Positions 32,527 to 41,905 of a stretch of 64,000 nucleotides of DNA are shown here, piece after piece (within the stretch, counting starts at the first letter, position 1; each line of letters opens with the position of its first letter). Made by a program: the position numbers and the translations under genes. The notes below the pieces were generated by a model. The model searched no databases and was not told the origin of the DNA. It saw only the letters and a list, made by a program, of their open reading frames with translations. The DNA lies in the NCBI GenBank assembly GCA_904066235.2, contig CAJFCV020000005.1:10597501-10661500 (forward strand), written 5' to 3'. This DNA comes from Bursaphelenchus xylophilus (taxonomy: Eukaryota; Nematoda; Chromadorea; Rhabditida; Aphelenchoididae).

Positions 32527-34360
32527 TTAAAAGACGATTTTTGGCTCGCTGCGTCAGCCCGTAATGGACCCGGGACATAGGAAAAAATCGATTTTGAGTT
32601 TTTTGCATAAAAATGACCGTCGACATGTGCTAAGGAAAAGCGAACAACAGTTTTTCTCAATTCTGCCCGGAAGGCATAAATTTGCTTAAATTTGTCTTTT
32701 TTGGAATTTTCGACCTGGTGACGTCATAGAAAGAGAAAATCACCCAAAATTTTGCTGGTATACGTTTTCGACCATTGGGAATTCATTTTTTTGAAAATTA
32801 AGTCTCTCAGATTACTGTAACATAGACATATTGCAATCCGGTCGATAAAAATCGACCGTAACTCCTTCGTATCAAAAATCCCACAGGATTTTATTTCAGA
32901 TTCGGATTCAGCGTAAAATTCTGCATATTATACACATAATGTGAGGTCATAACTCCAGGGGGGAGATCGCGTAGTATATTGGATTTTGACAAAAATTACG
33001 TTTGAAAGGTCGCGGGTTCGATCCCCGCTTGGTGCAAATATTGAAAACACGCCGGAAATCGCGTTTTATGGACACCTAAGGGTTATGTGAGATACACTAA
33101 GCAATTTTAAACCTTGATGCATATCTAATTGCGATTAAAACTGATTTTATATAATTTTTGGAGACTGAATATGCAAAAAATGAAACTGCTTCAAACCGCT
33201 TGAAATTGGCAACATTTTTTCTGGGGTCAATTGTAAGAAACTTTTCTGTTAACTTTTTTTGGTAGATCACCGTACCATGGATTACTGTAACATTAAACCT
33301 GATTTGGTTTTTCGTGTACCACATGGCGCATAGAAGTCGGATTGTCGTCATTTTGCTTAGAATAGTTAAGAAAGAGTTTTCTTGTGTACAAAAAAAATTT
33401 TATGGCTGTACCGTTTGGAACGGCCGAGTTATTTGACGCCCTTTCACCAATTCATTATGACATCAAGACGCGTTGCAATTAAGGGCGAATTTTCTTTCAT
33501 ATATAGGAAGAGGATCTTTTCGCTGTCTAAAGCGACTAATTAACACGATTTAATATTTTATGCAAGAATTTTTAAGAAAATTGCTGTTAATCAGGACACG
33601 TTTAACGCTACAGTAATCCATCGTACGGTGATCTACCAAAAAAAGTTAACGGAAAAGTTTCTTACAATTGACCCTAGAATAAGTGTTGGCAATTTCAAGC
33701 GGTTTGAAGCAGTTTCATTTTTTGCATATTGAGTCTCCAAAAATTATATAAAATCAGTTTTAATCGCAATTAGATATGCATCAAGGTTTAAAATTGCTTA
33801 GTGTATCTCATATAACCCTTAGGTGTCCATAAAACGCGATTTCCGGCGTGTTTTCAATATTTGCACCAAGCGGGGATCGAACCCGCGACCTTTCAAACGT
33901 AATTTTTGTCAAAATCCAATATACTACGCGATCTCCCCCCTGGAGTTATGACCTCACATTATGTGTATAATATGCAGAATTTTACGCTGAATCCGAATCT
34001 GAAATAAAATCCTGTGGGATTTTTGATACGAAGGAGTTACGGTCGATTTTTATCGACCGGATTGCAATATGTCTATGTTACAGTAATCTGAGAGACTTAA
34101 TTTTCAAAAAAATGAATTCCCAATGGTTGAAAACGTATACCAGCAAAATTTTGGGTGATTTGCTCTTTCTATGACGTCACCAGGTCGAAAATTCCAAAAA
34201 AGACAAATTTAAGCAAATTTATGCCTTCCGGGCAGAATTGAGAAAAACTGTTGTTCGCTTTTCCTTAGCACATGTCGACGGTCATTTTTATGCAAAAAAC
34301 TCAAAATCGATTTTTTCCTATGTCCACCGCTGACGCAGCGAGCCAAAAATCGTCTTTTAA
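32527..34360. mobile_element. F-family TTAA foldback element, copy 3, inserted in env
   Basis: TTAA on both sides, AAGACGATTTTTGGCTCGCT termini and mirrored arms meeting near 33440. It is very similar to the copy at 23846. It carries no transposase. Its inverted arms contain stop codons that end the polyprotein frame at 34209. Confidence 0.9.
32965..33035 (+). other. tRNA-like Pol III segments of F copy 3
   Basis: B box GGTTCGATCCC at 33015-33025 in a perfect T-arm (GCGGG/CCCGC). The mirror on the minus strand is at 33873-33883. The A box is degraded as in copy 2. Confidence 0.5.
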
Positions 34361-37300
34361 ACTTTAGCTGGAGGGTAGTCAAGCGGAGCATATATGATCC
34401 GTTGAGTGGGGTGGTGATTCGGAGACAGCTTGTTTCGTTGATGGGCCGCAAACTGAGTTGGATGGATTGGGAGAGGGAACAGGTCTCGACGTTGGATTCT
34501 TCATCAAAACGGCAGTTGTGAGTGCTCGCGGTTAAGGCGGTTACCTCTGAGCAACCATTAACCCACGGAAAGAGTCCGAAGAGGAGGTAAATGGTGCCTG
34601 TCGTCCGAAGAAGACGTCGAATTCGGTGTGGAGCCTGGTATCGTGGTTGCCGAGGGTTTTGTGGACGGCATCGAGTCCAGATCCATCTGACTGTTCGCCA
34701 AATCCAAGTGTGTATAGCTAGTAGGATGCAAATGAAAGGTATCAGAGCGAGTAATACTCCCATCCAGATGAAGATTCCTGTTTTTTGGATAGCTGTGCAG
34801 CAATCCCACCTCCAAGGGGCACAGTCCTCTGCTGTACAAGGGTTGGGCAGGGAATCCGTGGCCGAAACGGTGTTAATAAGAACTACGCCTAGAAAATAGG
34901 CGACTAGTGTGGTGGAAGAAGAATTCTTTCTCGGACTCCGTCTGGGTGGCGGTGGGCTATCTTGCTGGTTGGACGTTCTTGGGATTCCTTCAGTTGCGTT
35001 TGGGATCTCGGGTTGAAGTTCGAGTGGATAGAGGTGTTTCGGGGATCGGTGGAGGACCAAATGAGGCGGTGTAGCGAGTTGAATTTTGATTTTGTTTGGA
35101 GTGACGATCTCCAAGATCTTCGCCATTTGCCACTTTCCTCTTCCGAGTCCTTCCTCATGGACAAGCACGACTTCTCCTTTCAGTGGGAGTCGATCGATCG
35201 CAGATCTGTCCTGTTTGTGGGTTGTTTGATGTCGCTCGGCCAGAGTGAGGAGGTATTCCGAGCTCCAAATTTTCCAGAATTGGTTAATGATTCTTTGTTG
35301 CTTTCTCCAAAGATCCATTAACTTGGTGACCGATGACGGCTTAGGCTCGAAGGTGCCATCCTCGGGATCCCAAGGGTCGAGGAGAGGGACTCCGATGAAG
35401 GCTCCTGGTTGGATGCAATCGATGGGTCGGATCGGGTGAAATGATTGATCATCGATTTTTGAGGGTACAAATGTCAGTGGACGGGAATTGACGATAGCTT
35501 CTACCTCGGTTAATACCGTCATCATTTCAGGCAGCGAGATCTTTTTCTTGCCGATGGCTCTCTTGAGTGCCGTCTTCGTTACTCCCATCAATCTTTCCCA
35601 CGATCCGCCCTGCCAAGGGGCAGATTCGGTGATGAAGCTCCATTTAATTCCGCGCGTTGCCAAATACGATTGTACGTCTTCGGATTCAGCCCATGCAAGG
35701 GTGATTGCTTGAGTTGCGAGGCGGAATTGGGGGGCATTGTCGCTCCAGACTTCGGCTGGGGTGCCCCGTCGAGAGATGAATTTTCGAAGGGCCTGGAGGA
35801 AGGCGAGGGTGGAAAGGTCCAATACGAGCTCGAGGTGTACGGCCCGTGAGGTTAGACAGGTGAACAAACAGATGTATGTTTTTATGGTGTCGGTAGTGGT
35901 GATGCTGACAGAGATGGGACCACCGTAATCCAGGCCTGTGTAGTGGAATGGAGGGTTTGGTTGTACACGCATGTGTGGGTAATTGGGAAAGGGTGGAAGC
36001 GCGAACGGCTTCAACGTTCGGCAAGAACATTGGCGAATGCTGGATTGGACAAGGCGTCTGGCTTTTGGAATCCATACGCGGTAACGAAGGTGACATAGAG
36101 TAGTTGAAGTGGACGCATGTCCCAATAGTTGGTGGATATGATGGATGTAGAGTGCGGTCCCGTAATGGGGAGATGGTAGGAAGATGGGGTTTTGTGCTGT
36201 CGTAGGGAGAGAAGCATGGGCGAGCCGAGTACGACAGCGAAAAATTTGTTCAGAATCTTGATACAGGTTGAGCTCGTGCTGTTGAGCTTTTGTTGGGGGT
36301 CGTTCTTGTTGCATTAACCGAAAGAACAATTTCTCTGCAGTATGAAATTGGGTTGTGTGTGGGGTGGCCGGCGTGATGTACACGGAAAGCCAGGGATATT
36401 TCCGTTGAGCGGTATTACTGGTCGAGAGTGCGGTCGCCAGGTACTGCAGTACACACACAAGGGTGTGGATGAGGATGGTCCAACGGCTGAACCGAGTAGC
36501 ATCGATGAGGGGTATGGGTGCCATTGTTACTTCAGCGACGGCAGTGATATCCTCCGGAGCTTCGTAGAGTTCCGGTTGATTTGGCCATTGGCTTGTTGGC
36601 TGCCGGAGCCAAGCGGGACCTTCGAGCCAAAGTTGTGAAGGTGGGCAACGTTTGGTAGCCGAGTCAGCTGGGTTTTCTGCCGTGGGAACGTATCGGATCA
36701 AGGCGTTGGGGACATTTTGCCAGATGGAGTTGACTCGATTCTTGACGAAGATTGGAAGTGTTCGACGAGAAAGAAGCCATGTGTGGACGATCCGTGAGTC
36801 TGTCCAGAGGAAGATGTTGGTGAGCCGAATTGACGGTAGCTCAGTCGCAATTGTGCGAGCAAGGTTAGATCCAATGAGAAGTCCGAGGAGTTCCAGGCGG
36901 GGCACGGTCATGCCTTTTATGGGTCCCAGACGGCTTTTACCGATTAGGAATGACACATCGATAAGGTCGCCTGACTGAGTGCGAAGATAAGCGACTGCGG
37001 CATAAGCTCGGTCAGAAGCGTCACAGAACACGTGAAGTTCAGCGGAGTCAGAAGAAAATGGGCATACGTGGCGTTGGAGTGTGGGCATTGTGGATGTCTC
37101 GAGTAACGATTGAATTTGATTCCATTCAGAAAGAAGGTCTTCCTGTAGTGGGATGTCCCAGTCTTTACCTTGTTGCCACAACTTTTGGAGGAGGAGTTTA
37201 GCTTGGAGGATCAAAGGTGCATGAAAGCCTAAGGGGTCGAACAGGCTAGCGATCCTTTTGAGGATGGTTCTCTTTGTGGCAAGCTGTTCGGAGTTTGGGG

Positions 37301-40300
37301 TTTTCCAGGGCACGAGAGTGAGGATATCGGTGTTTGTATTCCACTGTAGGCCTAGAAATTTGACAATTTCCGGGATCTTTTCTCCTTGTTGTTCCAAAAA
37401 AGCCTTGACTGTTGGATGGCTGGATTGAAACTCTCGGAGGTTCATTTTTGCTTCGCTGAAGATTTGTCGTGAGAGGTGATAAGCGTCGGTAGCTTCTTGG
37501 ACGTCGGAACATTCGATAAGTACGTTATCGACGTACGAATTTTTTCGCATTGCTTTGGCCAAGGGATGTGGGTAGTGTTGGAGATGGTAATCCACGCAGG
37601 CGGCGAGGAGGAAGGGTGATGAAACGACTCCAAAACAAACCCGATTGAAGCGGAAGACCATCAGGTTGGCACCTTCCGCGGGTTGGGTGACGTCACGGAC
37701 CCAGAGGAAGCGGGTACAGTCGCGGTCACGTTCGTCCAGTGATAATTGGAGGAAAGCTTTCTCAACATCGGAAAGCAATGGGATCTTGGTAACACGAAAT
37801 CGAAGAAGCATGCCAACCAGTTCGGGGAGGAGGACTGGTCCGCGGAACATGTGGTCATTCAGGCTCTTCCCGTTGGGAGTTTTACAGCTAGCGTCATAAA
37901 CCACACGTAATTTGGTCGTGGTTTTGTCGGGGGTGATGACAGGTTGGTGGGGGATGTAATGGAGAGGTCCCTGACTCGGTTGATTGAGAGGGACTTCCTC
38001 GATAATGCCCTTGGTGAGTTGATCGGAAAAGATCTCACTATATTGTTGGAGGAGGGTTGGATTAGCGCTAAGGCGGCGGAGAGTAGAACGAAGTCGCCCG
38101 AGGCAACGGCCGAAATTACTTTGAAGAGTGGTAGGAGTGCCTTTCCACGGCCATCGACAAACGTATCGACCTTCTTCATCACGAGTGACGGTTTTGAGGA
38201 AGGCTTCCATGGCGAGATCGTCGTCGTTACGACTGGGGTCGTCGTGGATTCCCAAGTGTTCGAGGGTCCAGAATTTGGTGAGTAAGGAACTGAGCTGCTT
38301 TTGTTCCGTATGTTTCACGCAAATCGACACAGGCTCGGTTGAAGAATCGTTGGGGGTCTCCTCTGTCGGTATGGATATGTGGAATACTTGTGGGGAATGC
38401 TGGGTGGTGTATGCTGTATCACAAGTTGGGCAAAGAGTAGCATACTTGTCCTTACCGCCGACCCACTGAGAAATATCGGTGGGATCGGTGGGATTCGGGA
38501 CAATCCTTTTGCTGTAAGAGGCCGGTTCACCACAGATATCACAATTTCCGAGCAGAGTATGACGGAGATCCGCAATGGCCCATAATGGAGCGAAGTTGTA
38601 GTTTGTCTTCGGCGTAGGATTGTCGAGATAAGTCCCGTTTAGGAGTCCGGTGACGATGACTGTCTTACCGAGGTCGCGAATCTTCTGGCAGACTACAGCC
38701 AATTCGGGGAAAAAATGGGCATCGTCGATGGCCAACACGTCGTAGGCATTCAGTAAGGCAATCGTACTATTGAGGTCGGCGATTCTCATGCAGGCGTGGG
38801 TCTGGCCGTCATGAGTCACGATTTGGTTACCTTCAGTGTATCTGATGTCCGCCACGTGCCGTATTCTCAGGATACGGGATTGCTCAGGAAACTCATTCAA
38901 TTTTTCCAAGAGGAGAGTTGTTTTTCCTGACCACATAGGTCCAGCGATGGCGGTGATAGATCCTTCTGTTGTAGGCAGAGGGATCGCCATTTCCATCATG
39001 TAAGAATGGTGGGTATGGGCATTGGTTCGAGGCACTGGACTTGCCTTTCCTTCTCCATAGATGAATCGCCCTATCTTGGAGTGTGAGAGCTTGAAGCCCG
39101 AGGGGAGGTCGACTGGCTCTCCGGTACTCCGACAGATGTCGAGATTGTCCATGCCGAGAAGGATGGAGGGTCGGACTTTCGTCACGGTCAGTGGCGTTTC
39201 ATGGAAATCGCTAGGGAGGGCAGCCAGCATCGAACTGGTCATATTGGGAATGGAGAGAACGGAGATTTTGGTTGTCTTCTTTGGGTGCGCTGGATCGCGG
39301 ATGAGTAAGTTGTACGTTTTGGTGTTGAAGGTCTCGCTGTGATCTCCAAATGTGTTGACGTTGACTGTGGTTATCTCGTCGGAGAGGGGTCTCAGTTTTA
39401 AGTTGGACGCGAGTTCTTCGGTGATGAAGCTGCGAGTGCTTCCGGAGTCACTGAAAAGAACAGCAGGTCTGCTTACCTTCGAGACGTCGGGGTTGATTGC
39501 TTCCACTTCGGTGGTCATGAGTAGAGTTGTTGATAGTTTGGGCTTTGGCTTGGTATTTGTCAGGAAGGCTTGTTCTGACTGTTCATTGTCGTCCAATTCA
39601 TCTTCGTTAATAACGACATGAGTTTTTTCCTTTCGTGGATTGGAAGGCGGCCTAGTTTTAGCCGAAGGGGTGGTTTTGGCGGGTTTCGGAGCAAAGGTTA
39701 CTTTCTGCGCTGGTTTGCTTTTTTGAGCTGGTCTGCTTGGCCCGGCCGGGTTGTTACGGAAGCACATTGAGGAGTGGTGCCGTTGGTTGCAATGGCGGCA
39801 GGAATGTTTGGAGGGGCATTCGGGGACGAAATGTCCAGGGAGAAGACAATTGCGGCACAATTTCTTCAAACTTGCTTGTCGTTGTCGTTCTTGGGGTTCG
39901 CCATATTTGGAACACTTGTAGGTGAGATGTCGGCCTTCGCACAGGTGGCAGGAGGGCCCATTGGGATTTTTCTCGTCTTGGTCGGCGTTATAATGAGAGA
40001 GCACTTGATCGGGCCGTCGGGGTGTATTTGGCCGATTTGGGAGGCGTTTCTGGTCTCCATGGTTGTCGGAAATCATTCGATCGATATTTGCCTCTTTGCG
40101 GAGGACGTCTCCTACGGCATCTAACATTTGTTTTCCTTTTGGGATGATGGTGGCATCCTTGTATACTTTTTGGAGTACGTAGCGCGGGAACTTGCTTTCA
40201 ATGACCTGGGCTAGGAGGGTGGTGTCGGCTGGGTCACCCATGGACAGGAGTTGGGAGTACAATTGGTGTAGACGGGACCATCCTCGGTAGAGGTTGATGG

Positions 40301-41159
40301 ATCCCTTGTCAAGGATACGGAATTGAAGGATTTCTGCGCGGAGTCTGTGGGTGACTCTGAGGGGGTCACCGTAGAGGTCCTTGAGGGTTTGGACGGCAAT
40401 GTTGTAGTCGGCGTTAGAATTTCCAAGGTGGGAAAGCGCTGCTTTTGCCTCACCTTCGAGGCATGATCGGAGTTGGAAGAGCTTCAGGCACGGCTCCAAT
40501 TTTCGGTTGTTTACCATGGCGTTGAACAAATCCCAGAATTCATTCCATCGGCTTGGATTGCCGTTGAACTGGGGGATTGAGACGTTTGGAAGGAACAGGA
40601 GGTCCATCCAGCCGGGAGAGGGCTGGCTTAGTTCGGCGGGAGGGTTTACCTGAGTCGCAGGAGTAGCCGGCGTGCTGGGACGGGTCGGCGTGGTTGGGGT
40701 GGAGAACACGGCATCATTAGAGGGGACGATGTCCAGTGTTCCCTCGCCATTGTCGTACAGGTCATTAGGGTCGGTCAGTTCGAGTCGGTTTGATGTGGCT
40801 TCGCGCAGAAGTCCGATGCGGAGTCGGAGGTGGTCGACGGCGGTGCGACCTTCCTCGACGAGGGGGCGGAAGTCTCCATGAGCGGTAATGTAGTTGTCGA
40901 AGGTGGTCTGTTCGGATGGGTTGGTTTCGATGATGCGTTGCCATTGGTTATGGAGCTCGTCTAATCGTTGAACATTTCGGGATAGTCTTCGGAAAACATC
41001 ATGGGCAGTTTCGAAGGTGTTATAGAGTTGCTCGTCATTGATTTCAGCGGGATTTAGGTCTATTTCCTTTTGGATTTGTAGGTAGGATCGGAGGGCATCT
41101 TGTAGGCGGCGTTTTGCCAAGCCGATTGCTTGGCGGATTTTGCCGGAAGGGGAGTCCAT
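34209..41159 (-). CDS. BEL/Pao polyprotein: gag, protease, thymidine kinase, RT, RNase H, integrase, start of env
   Basis: I take the ATG at 41159; the frame is open 14 codons further but only from a GTG. Residues below count from that ATG. Pao-type gag about 185-360 (LPNVSIPQFNGNPSRWNEFW); zinc knuckles 404-466; protease with DSGS at 571-574; TK1-type kinase 734-916; RT about 1040-1290 with first Asp in LLSDVEKAF and YVDN at 1209; RNase H with D1380, E1423, D1454, D1499; integrase zinc region about 1670-1715 and catalytic D1744, D1807, E1855; then the C-terminal DUF5641-like domain to about 2050. The frame then runs without a stop into an env leader: hydrophobic segments at about 2085-2103, 2129-2152 and 2187-2201, followed by a cysteine-rich start of the phlebovirus-type glycoprotein. 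True element sequence ends at about residue 2266; the last 50 codons belong to the inserted foldback. RT has YVDN rather than YVDD, a change also found in other BEL/Pao elements. Confidence 0.93.
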   Translation of the reverse strand: MDSPSGKIRQAIGLAKRRLQDALRSYLQIQKEIDLNPAEINDEQLYNTFETAHDVFRRLSRNVQRLDELHNQWQRIIETNPSEQTTFDNYITAHGDFRPLVEEGRTAVDHLRLRIGLLREATSNRLELTDPNDLYDNGEGTLDIVPSNDAVFSTPTTPTRPSTPATPATQVNPPAELSQPSPGWMDLLFLPNVSIPQFNGNPSRWNEFWDLFNAMVNNRKLEPCLKLFQLRSCLEGEAKAALSHLGNSNADYNIAVQTLKDLYGDPLRVTHRLRAEILQFRILDKGSINLYRGWSRLHQLYSQLLSMGDPADTTLLAQVIESKFPRYVLQKVYKDATIIPKGKQMLDAVGDVLRKEANIDRMISDNHGDQKRLPNRPNTPRRPDQVLSHYNADQDEKNPNGPSCHLCEGRHLTYKCSKYGEPQERQRQASLKKLCRNCLLPGHFVPECPSKHSCRHCNQRHHSSMCFRNNPAGPSRPAQKSKPAQKVTFAPKPAKTTPSAKTRPPSNPRKEKTHVVINEDELDDNEQSEQAFLTNTKPKPKLSTTLLMTTEVEAINPDVSKVSRPAVLFSDSGSTRSFITEELASNLKLRPLSDEITTVNVNTFGDHSETFNTKTYNLLIRDPAHPKKTTKISVLSIPNMTSSMLAALPSDFHETPLTVTKVRPSILLGMDNLDICRSTGEPVDLPSGFKLSHSKIGRFIYGEGKASPVPRTNAHTHHSYMMEMAIPLPTTEGSITAIAGPMWSGKTTLLLEKLNEFPEQSRILRIRHVADIRYTEGNQIVTHDGQTHACMRIADLNSTIALLNAYDVLAIDDAHFFPELAVVCQKIRDLGKTVIVTGLLNGTYLDNPTPKTNYNFAPLWAIADLRHTLLGNCDICGEPASYSKRIVPNPTDPTDISQWVGGKDKYATLCPTCDTAYTTQHSPQVFHISIPTEETPNDSSTEPVSICVKHTEQKQLSSLLTKFWTLEHLGIHDDPSRNDDDLAMEAFLKTVTRDEEGRYVCRWPWKGTPTTLQSNFGRCLGRLRSTLRRLSANPTLLQQYSEIFSDQLTKGIIEEVPLNQPSQGPLHYIPHQPVITPDKTTTKLRVVYDASCKTPNGKSLNDHMFRGPVLLPELVGMLLRFRVTKIPLLSDVEKAFLQLSLDERDRDCTRFLWVRDVTQPAEGANLMVFRFNRVCFGVVSSPFLLAACVDYHLQHYPHPLAKAMRKNSYVDNVLIECSDVQEATDAYHLSRQIFSEAKMNLREFQSSHPTVKAFLEQQGEKIPEIVKFLGLQWNTNTDILTLVPWKTPNSEQLATKRTILKRIASLFDPLGFHAPLILQAKLLLQKLWQQGKDWDIPLQEDLLSEWNQIQSLLETSTMPTLQRHVCPFSSDSAELHVFCDASDRAYAAVAYLRTQSGDLIDVSFLIGKSRLGPIKGMTVPRLELLGLLIGSNLARTIATELPSIRLTNIFLWTDSRIVHTWLLSRRTLPIFVKNRVNSIWQNVPNALIRYVPTAENPADSATKRCPPSQLWLEGPAWLRQPTSQWPNQPELYEAPEDITAVAEVTMAPIPLIDATRFSRWTILIHTLVCVLQYLATALSTSNTAQRKYPWLSVYITPATPHTTQFHTAEKLFFRLMQQERPPTKAQQHELNLYQDSEQIFRCRTRLAHASLPTTAQNPIFLPSPHYGTALYIHHIHQLLGHASTSTTLCHLRYRVWIPKARRLVQSSIRQCSCRTLKPFALPPFPNYPHMRVQPNPPFHYTGLDYGGPISVSITTTDTIKTYICLFTCLTSRAVHLELVLDLSTLAFLQALRKFISRRGTPAEVWSDNAPQFRLATQAITLAWAESEDVQSYLATRGIKWSFITESAPWQGGSWERLMGVTKTALKRAIGKKKISLPEMMTVLTEVEAIVNSRPLTFVPSKIDDQSFHPIRPIDCIQPGAFIGVPLLDPWDPEDGTFEPKPSSVTKLMDLWRKQQRIINQFWKIWSSEYLLTLAERHQTTHKQDRSAIDRLPLKGEVVLVHEEGLGRGKWQMAKILEIVTPNKIKIQLATPPHLVLHRSPKHLYPLELQPEIPNATEGIPRTSNQQDSPPPPRRSPRKNSSSTTLVAYFLGVVLINTVSATDSLPNPCTAEDCAPWRWDCCTAIQKTGIFIWMGVLLALIPFICILLAIHTWIWRTVRWIWTRCRPQNPRQPRYQAPHRIRRLLRTTGTIYLLFGLFPWVNGCSEVTALTASTHNCRFDEESNVETCSLSQSIQLSLRPINETSCLRITTPLNGSYMLRLTTLQLKFKRRFLARCVSGGHRKKSILSFLHKNDRRHVLRKSEQQFFSILPGRHKFA
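38412..38960 (-). other. Thymidine kinase (TK1 family) domain inside the polyprotein
   Basis: Lies between the protease and RT with no break in frame. Landmarks in order: P-loop GPMWSGKTT (residues 740-748), DIRYTEGNQIVTHDG matching the region before the THD of TK1, AIDDAHFFPEL (810-820) at the Walker B/catalytic position, LGKTVIVTGLLNGTY, then the TK1 zinc site: CDIC (873-876), SKRI, GGKDKYATLCPTC (second pair 910, 913). Both Cys pairs and the GG-x-DKY stretch are diagnostic of TK1-type rather than Herpes-type kinases. The usual catalytic Glu of IDEGQF is Asp here, a conservative change whose effect is unknown. Length (about 183) fits a complete TK1 core. It would phosphorylate thymidine to dTMP if active. 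Confidence 0.9.
39762..39950 (-). other. Gag zinc knuckles
   Basis: CHLCEGRHLTYKC, LCRNCLLPGHFVPEC and SCRHCNQRHHSSMC, three Cys/His units that bind RNA in Pao-type nucleocapsid. The last two are closely paralleled in the accessory ORF at 29415. Confidence 0.85.
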
Positions 41160-41415
41160 AGTTCGGGGGGACTTTGTTGGGTTGATATCGTCTTTTAGCA
41201 CAAATCAGATAAGCACAGGTAGAAGATTCAGCAAGTAAAAGGATACAGGTAGAGGTTGGGATCAATCTTCGAAGCAGGGATCCTGCGTGGGGACTTGCGC
41301 GTGGTCTCCGCGGTAGTTGAGCTTCCCTTTAGGGAGCTGACTTCTTAGCTACCCTTTTTTGGGAGCTGCCGTTGGTTTCAGAGGCGCGATCTAGGTCTAC
41401 CTTTGGCGGACCTAG

Positions 41416-41433
41416 ATCACGTCGGGGTCACCA
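41416..41433 (-). other. Primer-binding site for tRNA-Trp
   Basis: The plus strand reads ATCACGTCGGGGTCACCA, matching the 3' end of eukaryotic tRNA-Trp plus CCA. It sits 5 bases inside the 5' LTR (41439) and fixes the element's direction as minus. Confidence 0.85.
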
Positions 41434-41438
41434 AAAAT

Positions 41439-41900
41439 TGTCACGGCCGGGAATAGGCTCGGTGACAATTTGGGAGTCGGCCGGCTGGGTTTGCCGACTC
41501 CTTTTGAGAATCTTACAATTCTCCTACCTTTTCGCGGGGGTGCTGGGGATGGCGACGCTGACTGACAACAACAACAGTTGATTTTGCGATATTTTTATTG
41601 TGGGAATTTTCAGGCTTATATATTATCATCAAAAGGGCGGGATTAGCTGGAGTGTCCTAGGGCTGGGCCAAGGGGGTTGGGTCCGGCCCTAGGACACCTC
41701 ATAAGTGGAATCATAAAGCAGGAGATACGGAGTGAATGATCCGTGCTTACTCAGGCGTTTGCACGGAAAGCGGTGATTAAGAGGCAGGGGAAATGAATGT
41801 TATGGCAATCAAGAATCTTCTCGGCCCAAATTAATCATCCAATCGGCCTATTGAAAGAATTCCTTTTTGCTATTTTTAGTATCGCGAGGGTGTCGCGACA
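41439..41900 (-). repeat. 5' LTR
   Basis: 462 bases; followed on the right by the GTCTT duplication at 41901-41905. It should hold the promoter of the element. Confidence 0.95.
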
Positions 41901-41905
41901 GTCTT

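Larger units (their letters stand above)
28803..41900 (-). mobile_element. Complete BEL/Pao retrovirus-like element with thymidine kinase and env
   Basis: Two 462-base LTRs (28803-29264 and 41439-41900) that look identical by eye and open TGTC and close GACA; target duplication GTCTT at 28798-28802 and 41901-41905. On the minus strand the order is 5' LTR, tRNA-Trp primer site, one long gag-protease-thymidine kinase-RT-RNase H-integrase frame that continues into env, a TTAA foldback (32527-34360), the rest of env, a J-domain/RING ORF and the 3' LTR. RT, protease (DSGS) and integrase are of BEL/Pao type, and the envelope is of phlebovirus type, as known for nematode Cer7-like elements. The near-perfect LTRs imply recent insertion. 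The kinase and the last ORF are not part of the usual BEL/Pao gene set. Confidence 0.93.

Noticed and set aside
34558..40881. Many plus-strand ORFs of 60-119 codons opposite the polyprotein
   Set aside because: They are antisense shadows of the 2.3-kb-residue polyprotein frame, without domains.
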